From an uncultured Eisenbergiella sp. (GTDB lineage Bacteria > Bacillota > Clostridia > Lachnospirales > Lachnospiraceae): 56,318 nt of DNA. The notes under the pieces were generated by a model. That model ran no database searches. It was not told the origin of the DNA and saw nothing but the letters and a program-made list of their open reading frames with translations. The stretch is from NCBI GenBank assembly GCA_947627215.1, contig CANQVD010000022.1, forward strand, positions 1 to 56,318, written 5' to 3'. The translations under genes were made by a program, and so were the position numbers. Below, piece after piece: positions 32,993 through 41,464 of this stretch (position 1 is its first letter; every line of letters starts with the position of its first letter).

Positions 32993-33694
32993 ATGGATTA
33001 CAGGACAGCAGTTTGTGATGATTCTACAGCAGACCGGCAGGACATCTGCGGCATGGTACGCCGCTGGGCGGCAGCGTCGGGGAACCGGGTTCGGATCGAT
33101 GCGTTTCCCTCCGCCGAGAGCTTTCTTTTTCAGTACGCCGGGGATAACGATTACGATATCCTCCTGCTGGACGTGGAGATGCCGGATCTGTCCGGCATTG
33201 ACCTGGCCAGGCGCGTCAGGGCCGCGCGGTGCCGGGCCGAGATCATCTTCATCACCTCTCACTTCGAGTTCATCGCGGAAGGGTATGAGGTGGACGCTCT
33301 GCACTATCTCATGAAGCCCGTGTCGGAACAGAAGCTCTTCGAGGTGCTGTCCCGGGCGGCGAAGAAGCGCGGCGAGGAGCCTCCCTCCGTGATCATCATC
33401 TGTGACGGCGAGACGGTGAAGCTTTTTGAGGCGGACATCCTCTATGCGGAGGCTTTCGCCCACTCTATCGAGATCCATACCCGCGACCGCATTTACAGCC
33501 CCAGAGAGAGCATCACGGCGTTTGAAGAGAGGCTCAGCGACAATTTTTACCGGACGCACCGCTCCTATCTCGTCAACCTGAAAGCCGTGGAGCGGATCTC
33601 CCGAAGAGACGTGACCGTGACGGGCGGGGACCGGATCCCCCTGGCCCGGGGAAAATACGACGACATCCACCGGGCGTTCATAGAGAGAAACTGA
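32993..33694 (+). CDS. LytTR family response regulator
   Basis: A 233-residue response regulator: receiver domain (residues 1-125) with acidic pair Asp9-Asp10, phospho-acceptor Asp60 (LLLDVEMPD) and the Lys of LMKPV; LytTR DNA-binding domain at about 135-233 ending NFYRTHRSYLVNL...PLARGKY. This family (AgrA, VirR) binds tandem direct repeats upstream of target promoters. ATG at 32993 has AGGAAG upstream. The partner kinase follows after a three-hairpin spacer; likely targets are the ABC exporter genes behind it. Confidence 0.92.
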   Translation: MDYRTAVCDDSTADRQDICGMVRRWAAASGNRVRIDAFPSAESFLFQYAGDNDYDILLLDVEMPDLSGIDLARRVRAARCRAEIIFITSHFEFIAEGYEVDALHYLMKPVSEQKLFEVLSRAAKKRGEEPPSVIIICDGETVKLFEADILYAEAFAHSIEIHTRDRIYSPRESITAFEERLSDNFYRTHRSYLVNLKAVERISRRDVTVTGGDRIPLARGKYDDIHRAFIERN

Positions 33695-33705
33695 TAGTGA
33701 GGACA

Positions 33706-33741
33706 GTGTGAAAAATAAGCTCTATAGCTTATTTTTCACAC
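33706..33741. repeat. perfect 16-bp hairpin, first of three
   Basis: GTGTGAAAAATAAGCT (33706-33721) and AGCTTATTTTTCACAC (33726-33741) pair exactly with a CTAT loop. It begins 11 nt after the response regulator stop. Confidence 0.9.
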
Positions 33742-33742
33742 G

Positions 33743-33771
33743 GCTATTTGTGCCGAAGCGTCACAAATAGC
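33743..33771. repeat. perfect 10-bp hairpin, second of three
   Basis: GCTATTTGTG (33743-33752) and CACAAATAGC (33762-33771) pair exactly around a 9-nt loop, directly after the first hairpin. Confidence 0.9.
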
Positions 33772-33781
33772 TCTTATGGCA

Positions 33782-33811
33782 GATGAGAAATCGCATTCGC
33801 GATTTCTCATC
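33782..33811. repeat. perfect 13-bp hairpin, third of three
   Basis: GATGAGAAATCGC (33782-33794) and GCGATTTCTCATC (33799-33811) pair exactly with an ATTC loop, 37 nt before the kinase start. Confidence 0.9.
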
Positions 33812-33847
33812 GCCCCGTCGCGTAAACGCTCCGGAATGGAGACCGAC

Positions 33848-34498
33848 ATGCTGAAACGAACCTACCGAAAGCTCGCGGAATACCAGACGGAGCAGTCCCG
33901 GCAGCATCTCGAGGAGGTGCGAAGCATCCACCGGGAGATGCGCGGGTATAAACACGATTTCCACAACCACCTGCAGACGCTGAAGATCTATCTGGACGCC
34001 GGGGATACGGCACGGGCAAAGGAATATCTCGCAGAGCTGGACCAACAGCTCATGCATGTGGACACGCTTCTGAAAACCGGCAACGCGTCCCTGGACGCCA
34101 TCCTCTCCGCCAAGATCGCGCAGGCTAAAAACGAGGGCGCGGCCGTCACGGTGAAGGCCAACGTGCCGGAGGGGCTGACAGTCAGCGATCTGGAGCTTTC
34201 CATCGTGGTGGGAAACCTGCTGGACAACGCCATCGAGGCGTGCCGGGAATGCGCCGGGGACAGATTCATCCGTCTTTTCATCGGCATGAAGGGAAAGATG
34301 CTCTACTTCTCCATGCTCAATTCCGCGGGGGCAAAACGGAAGAAGGCGGGCAGCCTTTTCAAGAGCGGCAAGTCCGGCGTCCACGGCTTCGGGCTCCGGC
34401 GGGCGGAGGCCATCATTCAGGACCACGGCGGCTGGGTCAAATACAACAGCGAGGACGGCGCGTTCTCCTCTGAATTTCTGGTCCCGGCCCTTTCGTAG
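33848..34498 (+). CDS. GHKL-domain histidine kinase without membrane domain (AgrC-like)
   Basis: A 216-residue soluble kinase. A short coiled coil (about 5-32) leads to the dimerisation/phospho-acceptor box with YKHDFHNHL (likely His36), then the GHKL ATPase with N-box VVGNLLDNAIEAC and G-box HGFGLRRAEAIIQDHGG. AgrC-type kinases normally have six or seven membrane helices in front; none is encoded here. The ATG at 33848 was chosen because GGAG lies 6 nt upstream; ATG codons at 33836 and 33776 in the same frame lack a site, and the latter would read through the third hairpin. Either a shortened gene or a kinase sensing an intracellular signal. Confidence 0.82.
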   Translation: MLKRTYRKLAEYQTEQSRQHLEEVRSIHREMRGYKHDFHNHLQTLKIYLDAGDTARAKEYLAELDQQLMHVDTLLKTGNASLDAILSAKIAQAKNEGAAVTVKANVPEGLTVSDLELSIVVGNLLDNAIEACRECAGDRFIRLFIGMKGKMLYFSMLNSAGAKRKKAGSLFKSGKSGVHGFGLRRAEAIIQDHGGWVKYNSEDGAFSSEFLVPALS

Positions 34499-34506
34499 CT
34501 GCAATT

Positions 34507-34545
34507 CGTGCACCGACAGTGACAGTTGGTGCACGTATTTTTTAT
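34507..34545 (+). terminator. hairpin with T-run after the histidine kinase gene (or LytTR operator)
   Basis: CGTGCACC (34507-34514) pairs with GGTGCACG (34528-34535), extended by GAC/GTT, and is followed by TATTTTTTATTTT, a plausible rho-independent terminator. The loop holds ACAGTGACAGTT, two ACAGT half-sites like those bound by LytTR regulators, so an operator for the downstream exporter genes is an alternative. Confidence 0.6.
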
Positions 34546-34593
34546 TTTCCGCTTTTCTGCGCTATGCTGTAAGCGAAAGGAGCTGACAGAAGA

Positions 34594-36417
34594 ATGAAAA
34601 AACCGGCGTATTCCATGTTTTCCAATTTCGCATGGTCTTTGAAAATGCTGCTGCGATACAGCAGGACGGCTTTTTTTCTCACCGTCCTGTTCATCCCGGT
34701 CCATATCGGCCTGCAGTTTCTGGAGATCTATCTGCCATCGCTGGTGGTGGCGGAGGTGACAGGCGCACAGACGCTGGAGCACGCCCTGCTGTCCGCGGGC
34801 GCCGTCATGCTGCTGATCCTGCTCAGCTCCGTCATCCTTCAGGCGCTGGGATATGTCAGAGATTCCTCGCTCGGGGTCTACCGCTGTCAGATGACCGACC
34901 TGATCACCAGGAAACAGCTTTCCCTGTTTTATCAGACCTACGAACAGAAGGCGGTCCGCGACCTCAACAGCCGGGCGAATGTCGCGACCCAGATGTGGAA
35001 CGGCGTTCAGCCGCTTACCGATATGATATACAGCGGCTTCGGACTGATCGAGAACCTGTTTGGGTATCTGCTGTTCGGCTCCGTGATCTCCTTTGCGAGC
35101 CCCTGGCTGGTCCCGCTCCTGACCATAGCGCCCATCGTCAACCTTCTCGCCGTCAGAGCCTTTAATAAATGGGAGTATGCGCACAGAAGCAGGATGGCGG
35201 ATCTGGATCAGAAGCTCTGGTATATGGAGAGGCTTCCCGACGATTTTTCGGTTGCAAAGGACATCCGCCTCTACAGCATGTCGTCCTGGCTGCGCGAGTG
35301 CTATCAGGATCTGTCCGGGCAGCGGGCGAAATGGGACGGCGCCGTCGCCAAAAGGCGCTTTCTCTCCCGCATCGCCGACCTGACCGTGATCCTGCTCCGC
35401 GACGGCGGGGCGTACGCGCTTCTGATCCGCATGTTTTACGGCGGCCGGATCGGCATCGATGAATTCGTGCTCTATTTTGCCGCCATCTCCTCCTTCGCCT
35501 CCTGGGTGGACGGCATCCTGTCCTGCTGGAACAGGGCGAACACGATGAGTCTGCGGCTGTGCGACTTCCGGGAATTTGCGGATTATCCGGACGATGACGG
35601 GAATGGCGCCGCCAAAGCCGCGGACCACTTAAACGCCGCGCCGGAGATCATCTTCCGCCATGTCAGTTTCCGGTATGACGGTGCGGAAAACGACACCATT
35701 CACGATCTGTCGCTTCAGATCAGAAGCGGGGAAAAGCTGGCGCTGGTGGGTCCAAACGGCGCAGGCAAAACGACCCTCGTAAAGCTGCTCTGCGGTCTTT
35801 ACCGGCCCACGTCCGGAGATATCCTGATCAACGGCGTGCCTCTGTCCGATTTTAAGCGGGAAGAATATTACAAACTTGTATCTCCCGTCTTTCAGGAGGT
35901 GCGGACCTCCTTCTTTTCCCTGGCAGAAACGGTTTCCGGAAAAAGCACGGCGGATACCGATCTGAAAAAGGCGGAGCGCTGCATGCGCCGAGCGGGCCTG
36001 GGCGCGAAGCTCGACAGCCTCCCCGACGGCATCCATACGAAGCTGAACAAAAAGGTGCACGCGGACGGGACCGAGCTGTCCGGCGGGGAAGCGCAGAAGC
36101 TCATGCTCGCCCGCGCGCTTTACAAGGACGCGCCGCTGCTGATCCTGGACGAGCCCACCGCGGCGCTGGATCCGATTGCGGAAAGCAGGATCTACACGGA
36201 ATTCAATGCCATGGCGAGCCATAAAACCGCGCTGTTCATTTCCCACAGGCTCGCGTCCACGTCCTTCTGCGACCGGATCCTTCTGCTCGAAAACGGCAGG
36301 ATCGCGGAAGAGGGCACGCACCGGGAGCTGATCGCCGCCAACGGCAGATATAAGGAATTATTTGAGATCCAAAGCTGCTGGTATCAGGAAGACGCGCAGG
36401 GAGGCGGGGACAGATGA
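34594..36417 (+). CDS. ABC transporter, fused permease/ATPase (exporter subunit A)
   Basis: A 607-residue half-transporter with a membrane domain (about 20-320, six helices) and an ATPase with Walker A GPNGAGKTT, Q-loop VFQEV, signature LSGGEAQK and Walker B LLILDEPTAALDP with catalytic Glu. The DGTELSGGEAQK style of signature is typical of exporters found in Clostridia next to AgrA-like systems. AGGAG lies upstream of ATG 34594, with a longer than usual gap (about 11 nt). The next gene overlaps by 4 nt and is its probable partner. The cargo (peptide or antibiotic) is not known; no precursor peptide gene is visible nearby. Confidence 0.9.
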   Translation: MKKPAYSMFSNFAWSLKMLLRYSRTAFFLTVLFIPVHIGLQFLEIYLPSLVVAEVTGAQTLEHALLSAGAVMLLILLSSVILQALGYVRDSSLGVYRCQMTDLITRKQLSLFYQTYEQKAVRDLNSRANVATQMWNGVQPLTDMIYSGFGLIENLFGYLLFGSVISFASPWLVPLLTIAPIVNLLAVRAFNKWEYAHRSRMADLDQKLWYMERLPDDFSVAKDIRLYSMSSWLRECYQDLSGQRAKWDGAVAKRRFLSRIADLTVILLRDGGAYALLIRMFYGGRIGIDEFVLYFAAISSFASWVDGILSCWNRANTMSLRLCDFREFADYPDDDGNGAAKAADHLNAAPEIIFRHVSFRYDGAENDTIHDLSLQIRSGEKLALVGPNGAGKTTLVKLLCGLYRPTSGDILINGVPLSDFKREEYYKLVSPVFQEVRTSFFSLAETVSGKSTADTDLKKAERCMRRAGLGAKLDSLPDGIHTKLNKKVHADGTELSGGEAQKLMLARALYKDAPLLILDEPTAALDPIAESRIYTEFNAMASHKTALFISHRLASTSFCDRILLLENGRIAEEGTHRELIAANGRYKELFEIQSCWYQEDAQGGGDR

Positions 36418-38246
36418 CATTCAGAGAACATTTGCAGGTTTTCAGACGTGCTGCGAAATATACCTTTTCCGTGAACAGAAAATATACGCTGCTGCTGATC
36501 GCGAACGCGTTTCTTTCATCGGCGGTGGGCTATGTCCCGATCTATTTCTCCGCCCGGGTGATCGATTCGCTGATCGCGAAAGCGCCCGTCTCTTCGGCGA
36601 TCCTTTATGCGGCGCTCACGGTGGGCATCGTCTTTGCGGTCGATCTGCTGAACACCTATATTTCTTCCGAAAAAGATGCCGCATACAGCGCCGTATGGAG
36701 AAACGAGGACTGGGCCTATTCGGAAAAGGCCATGCAGATGGCCTACGGGTCGATCGAGGATCCGCAGATCGCAAGACTGCGCTACCGCATTCGGCTTGAA
36801 AGCCAGACGGGACAGAACCTGTTCTTTCTGTATCAGCATATCGAACGGTTCACGGGACAGGTGACAAAGATCGCCGCCTCCGCCGCGCTCACGGCATCCT
36901 TTTTCACGATCTCATCCGTCCCTGTCGGCTCTAAGCTCCTCATCGCGGCGGGCATAGGGATAACCCTGACCATGCAGATCTGGGCGTCAAAAAGGACGAA
37001 CGCGCTGACCCGGGATTTCAACGCGGCTTCTGTGGATATGAACGTGATCGGGGAACATTTTAACGACTATATTGAGGATTACGGGGCCGGAAAGGATATC
37101 CGCCTTTATGACATGGGAGATTTTCTCGGAGATTCCATTCTGTCCCTTGACAGGGCATACTGGGAACGCAGCCTGAAAAACGCCCGTCAGAAGGCGGCAT
37201 GGACGCTTCCGGTGACCGTTCTCAACACCGCGCTGAAATTCGGCGTCTACGCCGTTCTGATCTATGCCGCCCTGCAGGGAGGCATCACAACAGGCTCTAT
37301 CGCAAGATACGTGACCTGTATCATGCTGCTCGTCGAGACACTGCTCCAGGCGGTCGGCACGGTCCAGGCGGCGCTTGACAACAATCACTATCTGGAACGT
37401 TACTTCTCATATTTTGACATCCCGAACAAGATGTATCAGGGCTCCCTGACGGTGGAAAAGCGCGACGACAACGAATACGATATCGAGTTTCGGAACGTCA
37501 GCTTCCGCTATCCGAACACCGAGGCCTATGCCCTGAAAAACATCAGCCTGAAATTCCGGGTCGGGGAAAGGCTGGCCATCGTGGGCATGAACGGTTCCGG
37601 AAAGACCACCTTCATCAAGCTTCTTTGCCGCCTCTACGATCCCACCGAAGGGGAGATTTTGCTGAACGGCGTGAACATCCAGAAGTATGATTATGACGAA
37701 TATCTGTCGGTCTTTTCCGTCGTGTTCCAGGATTTCAGCCTGTTCTCCCTGAAGCTCGGCGAGGTCGTCGCGTCCGGCAGGGATTTCGCGGAAGACCGGG
37801 TGAGGGAATGCCTGCAAAAGGCGAATTTCGGCGACAGGCTGGACGCGATGCCGGACGGCGTTCATACCTATCTATACAAGAGATACGATCCCTCCGGCAC
37901 GGAGATCTCCGGCGGGGAAGCGCAGAAGATCGCCCTGGCCCGGGCCCTTTACAAGGATGCGCCGTTCATCCTTCTGGACGAGCCCACGGCCGCGCTCGAC
38001 CCGGTCTCCGAATATGAGGTGTATTCCGATTTCAACGCGATCGCGGGAGACAAAACCACCGTGTACATTTCTCACCGCCTGGCTTCCTGCCGCTTCTGCG
38101 ACAAGATCGCGGTCTTTCACGAGGGCCGGATCGTGCAGACGGGCACCCACGAAGAGCTGCTCGCCGACGAAACCGGCAAATACCATGAGCTCTGGACCGC
38201 CCAGGCACAGTATTATGCGGTAAAGCGGACAGGAAATCCGCTCTGA
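36414..38246 (+). CDS. ABC transporter, fused permease/ATPase (exporter subunit B)
   Basis: A 610-residue half-transporter, paralogous to the preceding one: six membrane helices in residues 20-320, Walker A GMNGSGKTT, Q-loop VFQDFSLFS, signature ISGGEAQK and Walker B FILLDEPTAALDP. Both partners have a canonical catalytic Glu, unlike the exporter at 27433-30982. It begins with ATG overlapping the previous stop (ATGA), so the two are made together and probably form a heterodimer. Confidence 0.9.
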   Translation: MTFREHLQVFRRAAKYTFSVNRKYTLLLIANAFLSSAVGYVPIYFSARVIDSLIAKAPVSSAILYAALTVGIVFAVDLLNTYISSEKDAAYSAVWRNEDWAYSEKAMQMAYGSIEDPQIARLRYRIRLESQTGQNLFFLYQHIERFTGQVTKIAASAALTASFFTISSVPVGSKLLIAAGIGITLTMQIWASKRTNALTRDFNAASVDMNVIGEHFNDYIEDYGAGKDIRLYDMGDFLGDSILSLDRAYWERSLKNARQKAAWTLPVTVLNTALKFGVYAVLIYAALQGGITTGSIARYVTCIMLLVETLLQAVGTVQAALDNNHYLERYFSYFDIPNKMYQGSLTVEKRDDNEYDIEFRNVSFRYPNTEAYALKNISLKFRVGERLAIVGMNGSGKTTFIKLLCRLYDPTEGEILLNGVNIQKYDYDEYLSVFSVVFQDFSLFSLKLGEVVASGRDFAEDRVRECLQKANFGDRLDAMPDGVHTYLYKRYDPSGTEISGGEAQKIALARALYKDAPFILLDEPTAALDPVSEYEVYSDFNAIAGDKTTVYISHRLASCRFCDKIAVFHEGRIVQTGTHEELLADETGKYHELWTAQAQYYAVKRTGNPL

Positions 38247-38370
38247 AAAAGCGTTCCCGCCTTACAGAACGGATTTTAAGAAAACCTTCAGGAAATCCCT
38301 GCGCTGTTTTTAATCTTCTTCCCGGATACTGACAGAAAACAGACATTTCGATCTTCAGGAGGTTTCCCAT

Positions 38371-39036
38371 ATGTTTCGAATGCTTTCGCTCGCCGTCGAC
38401 CTGTTTGCCGCCCTGGCCGTCCTGCTTCCGGCCGTTCTGCTGATCCAGTACGGCCTTTTCGGACAGCGCAGCAAAAAGCGGCTGGTGTTCTTTACCGCTT
38501 TTGCCGTTTATCTTTCGCTGGTCTTTTCGGTCACCGGACTCCCCTCCGCCGCGTCTCCGGTCTTTGATCCTTCCTTCAACTGGATCCCGCTCCTCGATAT
38601 CCGGAACGCGCCGCTTTCCTATCTGAAAAACACCATCCTGAACATCCTGCTGTTCATGCCCCTGGGGTTTTTCCTGCCCGCCATGGATCCCGCCTGCAGA
38701 TCTCCCCGGCGGATCCTTCTCGCCGGACTGGGCCTTTCTCTTTTCATCGAGGTGCTTCAGATCTTCACCTACCGGCTCACGGACGTGGACGATCTGCTGA
38801 CCAATGCTCTCGGCGCTTTCCTCGGCTATGCGCTGACGGTCCGACTGTCCAAAAAGATGGGGACTTTCTCTACCGCGCCGTCCGTCCGGCCCACGACCAA
38901 CATGCCATTCGTCCGACCCATGGCCGCCGTTCTGTTCGCCGCAGTCCTGCTCAATTCGTTCTTCGTTCAGCCCGCGCTTTCCGGTTTTCTCTGGGAGCTC
39001 GTGCTGGAGAGTCCGCTCTGGGAAGCCGTCCGGTAA
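38371..39036 (+). CDS. VanZ family membrane protein
   Basis: A 221-residue polytopic membrane protein. Helices lie at about 5-27, 35-57, 88-108, 114-134, 138-155 and 185-205; the VanZ pattern is seen in NWIPL...NTILNILLFMPLGFFLP and the following ...LFIEVLQIFTYRLTDVDDLLTNALGAFLGY. Some VanZ proteins give low-level resistance to glycopeptides or antimicrobial peptides; others have unknown roles. ATG at 38371 has AGGAGG upstream. It follows the ABC exporter pair by 124 nt and may belong to the same response. Confidence 0.9.
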   Translation: MFRMLSLAVDLFAALAVLLPAVLLIQYGLFGQRSKKRLVFFTAFAVYLSLVFSVTGLPSAASPVFDPSFNWIPLLDIRNAPLSYLKNTILNILLFMPLGFFLPAMDPACRSPRRILLAGLGLSLFIEVLQIFTYRLTDVDDLLTNALGAFLGYALTVRLSKKMGTFSTAPSVRPTTNMPFVRPMAAVLFAAVLLNSFFVQPALSGFLWELVLESPLWEAVR

Positions 39037-39039
39037 AGG

Positions 39040-39804
39040 TCACTCCGGGATCCCCTCCACCGTGCACAGGAACTCCCGCACCGCCTCCGTCATGCACTCC
39101 AGATGACGGTCAAAGCAGTGCGTATCCCCCGGCACGATCACCAGCTTCGCGTCCGCATACAGCTCTGCCGCCCTTTTGGCATAGGACAGCGGGACCGCCT
39201 CGTCCGCATCTCCCTGTACGATCAGCACCGGTCCCGGATACCGCTCGATCTCGTCCTCCACATGAATGGTCTGGGCGACGCGGACATAGTTGCCGTTCAG
39301 CCGCAGATCTCCCGCCACGATCTGATCCGGAATATGCCTGGGATCGAAGGGCATCCCCAGCAGGCACCCCTGTCTCGCCCCGTCCGGGATCATCCATGCG
39401 GGAGAAAGGGGAATGAGCGCTTTCAGGTCGTCCGCCCGCATGCCGCCGATCAGCATCGCCAGAAGCCCGCCCTGCGAATGCCCGCTGAAATACAGGCTGC
39501 TGACGAAATCCAGCGTCTTCGCATAGTCCACCACCGCCAGCGCGTCCGTCACCCACTTGTACAGCGTATGCTCCTCGAACTTCCCATCGCTTTTCCCGTG
39601 GCCGTACATCTCCGCCCGCAGCACCGCGAACCCCACATCGTTCGCCGTTTCGGCGGCAGCCACGATATGCCGCTCCTCCATATGGCCGGTAAAGCCGTGG
39701 ATCAGGATGAGCAGCGGACATTTCTTTCCGTCCTGCCATCCCTTGGGCATGTCCAGCTTCGCGTGAAGCCGAATGCCGTCGTTTTCAATAAAAAATTCCC
39801 GCAT
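39040..39804 (-). CDS. alpha/beta hydrolase, cinnamoyl/feruloyl esterase-like
   Basis: A 254-residue serine hydrolase. The oxyanion segment LIHGFTGH, nucleophile elbow GHSQGG, the acid Asp in QGDADEAVP and the His in GDTHCFDRH complete a triad, and the family pattern (DMPKG...GFTGHMEE) resembles cytoplasmic cinnamoyl esterases that cleave plant hydroxycinnamate esters. The substrate remains an inference. ATG at 39804 has AGGAGG 10 nt upstream; another ATG at 39843 would add 13 residues. It ends 3 nt from the VanZ stop, tail to tail. Confidence 0.85.
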   Translation of the reverse strand: MREFFIENDGIRLHAKLDMPKGWQDGKKCPLLILIHGFTGHMEERHIVAAAETANDVGFAVLRAEMYGHGKSDGKFEEHTLYKWVTDALAVVDYAKTLDFVSSLYFSGHSQGGLLAMLIGGMRADDLKALIPLSPAWMIPDGARQGCLLGMPFDPRHIPDQIVAGDLRLNGNYVRVAQTIHVEDEIERYPGPVLIVQGDADEAVPLSYAKRAAELYADAKLVIVPGDTHCFDRHLECMTEAVREFLCTVEGIPE

Positions 39805-39859
39805 GGTTTCGGTTCCTCCTTTTCTCAAAACCTTTTCTTTCAAAGCAATTCCCTGCCGC

Positions 39860-41212
39860 TCACTGCAGGACCGAAAGGTCCGGCTTATAGATCATTTCCC
39901 TGCTCTCGGCGTGTTTCTCCAGAAACATCAGCATGTAAACAGGATAATATCTGACCTTTCCCAAAACGCTGACATTACCGTTATGGAATACATATGCTTT
40001 CGGTACCGCATAACGCTCATTGGAGAGTACATTGGACAGGGCTGCATGCTTTGTATAATCCTTCCCGGATTTCAGCTCGATCGGCACGACCTCTCCCCCC
40101 TGCTCCACAAGAAAATCCAGTTCTCCCTGCTTTTTGCTGTTGAAATAATACAGTTCAAAACCGTGTGCTCTCAATTCCTGCGCCGCCGCATTCTCGTACA
40201 CAGCGCCAAAATTGATATCCTTTTCCCGATTCAGGATTTTGATCTGTATATCATCCATGTACATGGATGCCAAAAGCCCCACGTCTGCCAGGAACAGTTT
40301 AAACAGATTCGTAGATCTTGAAAGGAGCAGCGGTGCCGTCGGTTCGCTGACACAAAAGACAGGCAGCGCCACCCCTGCATCCCGAAGCCATAAAAAGCTG
40401 TTGCTGTATCTGGAAAACTTGAAATTTTCATTCAGGTTTTTCAGGATAAAACGCTTGTTCTTATTGTTCAGCTCACTCGGGATCAGTTCTAAAATATCCT
40501 CCAGATACAGCTTCTCCTCCGGATCGTATCGGGCGATATCCCTTTTATACATGGTGAGGATGGATCTCTGTTCACGGAATACCTCTCGCAGATTATTGGT
40601 TTCCAGATACCGCATGACGGCTGCCGGCATGCCTCCTACGATCAGATACAGACGAAAGAGCTCCATCATTTTTTCATGCACGAGATCATCCACGGGCGTA
40701 CCCGCATCAAAGGATTCTCTCAGCGCCTCCAAAATGTTTTGCGAAACTTTGTTCGCCCGGGCGAATTCCTCAAAATCCAACGGAAACATCTCCAGAACAT
40801 CCATGTATCCGACTGGGACAGAGCGGATATCCTTCAGATCTACCCCAAGAAGCGATCCGCTCAGGATATACCGGTAACTGCCTTCCTCCACCAGAAATTT
40901 GATCGCCGTTACCATATCCGCGCATTCCTGAACCTCGTCAAAAAAGATCAGCGTTTTCCCCGGGATCAGCGGCACATTGACAACAGCAGACAGACGGAGC
41001 AAAAGCTCGGAACTGTTCCGCGCATTTTCAAACAGGGTCCGGGCGGCAGCGTTTTCATAGAAATTGATCTCTGCAAAGGATTCGCACTGTTTTCCAAATT
41101 CCCGAATGATAAACGTCTTCCCTACCTGCCTCGCGCCCGTCACCAGAAGCGCTTTTTTTTCACCGTTATCCCAGAATCTTTGCAGTTCTTTTTCAATCTT
41201 TCTTGCAATCAT
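39860..41212 (-). CDS. AAA ATPase with DUF4143 domain
   Basis: A 450-residue protein: AAA_14 ATPase at residues 15-150 (Walker A GARQVGKT 26-33, Walker B TLIFFDE near 88-93), a winged-helix-like middle, and a C-terminal DUF4143 domain with a PD-(D/E)XK-like pattern (GELDFLVEQ...PIELKSG). Proteins of this family are common and often multicopy in Clostridia and Bacteroidetes, with unknown function. Its promoter carries three identical repeats, with the -35 inside one of them, which suggests regulated or self-limited expression. Confidence 0.9.
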   Translation of the reverse strand: MIARKIEKELQRFWDNGEKKALLVTGARQVGKTFIIREFGKQCESFAEINFYENAAARTLFENARNSSELLLRLSAVVNVPLIPGKTLIFFDEVQECADMVTAIKFLVEEGSYRYILSGSLLGVDLKDIRSVPVGYMDVLEMFPLDFEEFARANKVSQNILEALRESFDAGTPVDDLVHEKMMELFRLYLIVGGMPAAVMRYLETNNLREVFREQRSILTMYKRDIARYDPEEKLYLEDILELIPSELNNKNKRFILKNLNENFKFSRYSNSFLWLRDAGVALPVFCVSEPTAPLLLSRSTNLFKLFLADVGLLASMYMDDIQIKILNREKDINFGAVYENAAAQELRAHGFELYYFNSKKQGELDFLVEQGGEVVPIELKSGKDYTKHAALSNVLSNERYAVPKAYVFHNGNVSVLGKVRYYPVYMLMFLEKHAESREMIYKPDLSVLQ

Positions 41213-41273
41213 CCCTTCATGCTCCTTACCGCCGGATCATCACTTTTCGATATTTCCTTCGGTTCCTGCATCC

Positions 41274-41302
41274 ATTATAGCATCCTCTGTCCGTTTTTCC
41301 AA
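41274..41302 (-). promoter_or_regulatory. promoter of the AAA/DUF4143 gene
   Basis: TTGGAA (41297-41302), 17-nt spacer, TATAAT (41274-41279) on the minus strand; the -35 is the first six bases of the proximal repeat. Confidence 0.75.
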
Positions 41303-41367
41303 TATAATTCTGCTCATTTTGTCCGTTTTTCCAATACATTTTTGCCCTGTTTTGTCCGTTTTTCCAA
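41288..41367. repeat. three direct 15-bp repeats upstream of the AAA/DUF4143 gene
   Basis: TGTCCGTTTTTCCAA occurs exactly at 41288-41302, 41320-41334 and 41353-41367, spaced 32 and 33 bp (about three helical turns), so any bound protein would sit on one face of the DNA. Confidence 0.9.
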
Positions 41368-41392
41368 CATATTCAAAACTGCTGCGGCCATA

Positions 41393-41421
41393 TTTACATT
41401 CCCGCACCGCTGTGATACAAT
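41393..41421 (+). promoter_or_regulatory. promoter of the membrane-anchored protein gene
   Basis: TTTACA (41393-41398), 17-nt spacer, TACAAT (41416-41421) on the plus strand, about 44 nt before ATG 41465. It lies back to back with the AAA gene promoter and its repeats. Confidence 0.7.
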
Positions 41422-41464
41422 AACCTCACATGCGAACTACAGCCGTCTCACGAAAGGAATCCAA

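Noticed and set aside
33706-33811. CRISPR or tRNA-like structure in the triple hairpin
   Set aside because: The three stems have different sequences and lengths and do not form a cloverleaf.
40676-41464. N-terminal extension of the membrane protein gene upstream of 41465
   Set aside because: It runs antisense to the AAA/DUF4143 gene; the promoter at 41393-41421, the ribosome site and the membrane anchor support a start at 41465.
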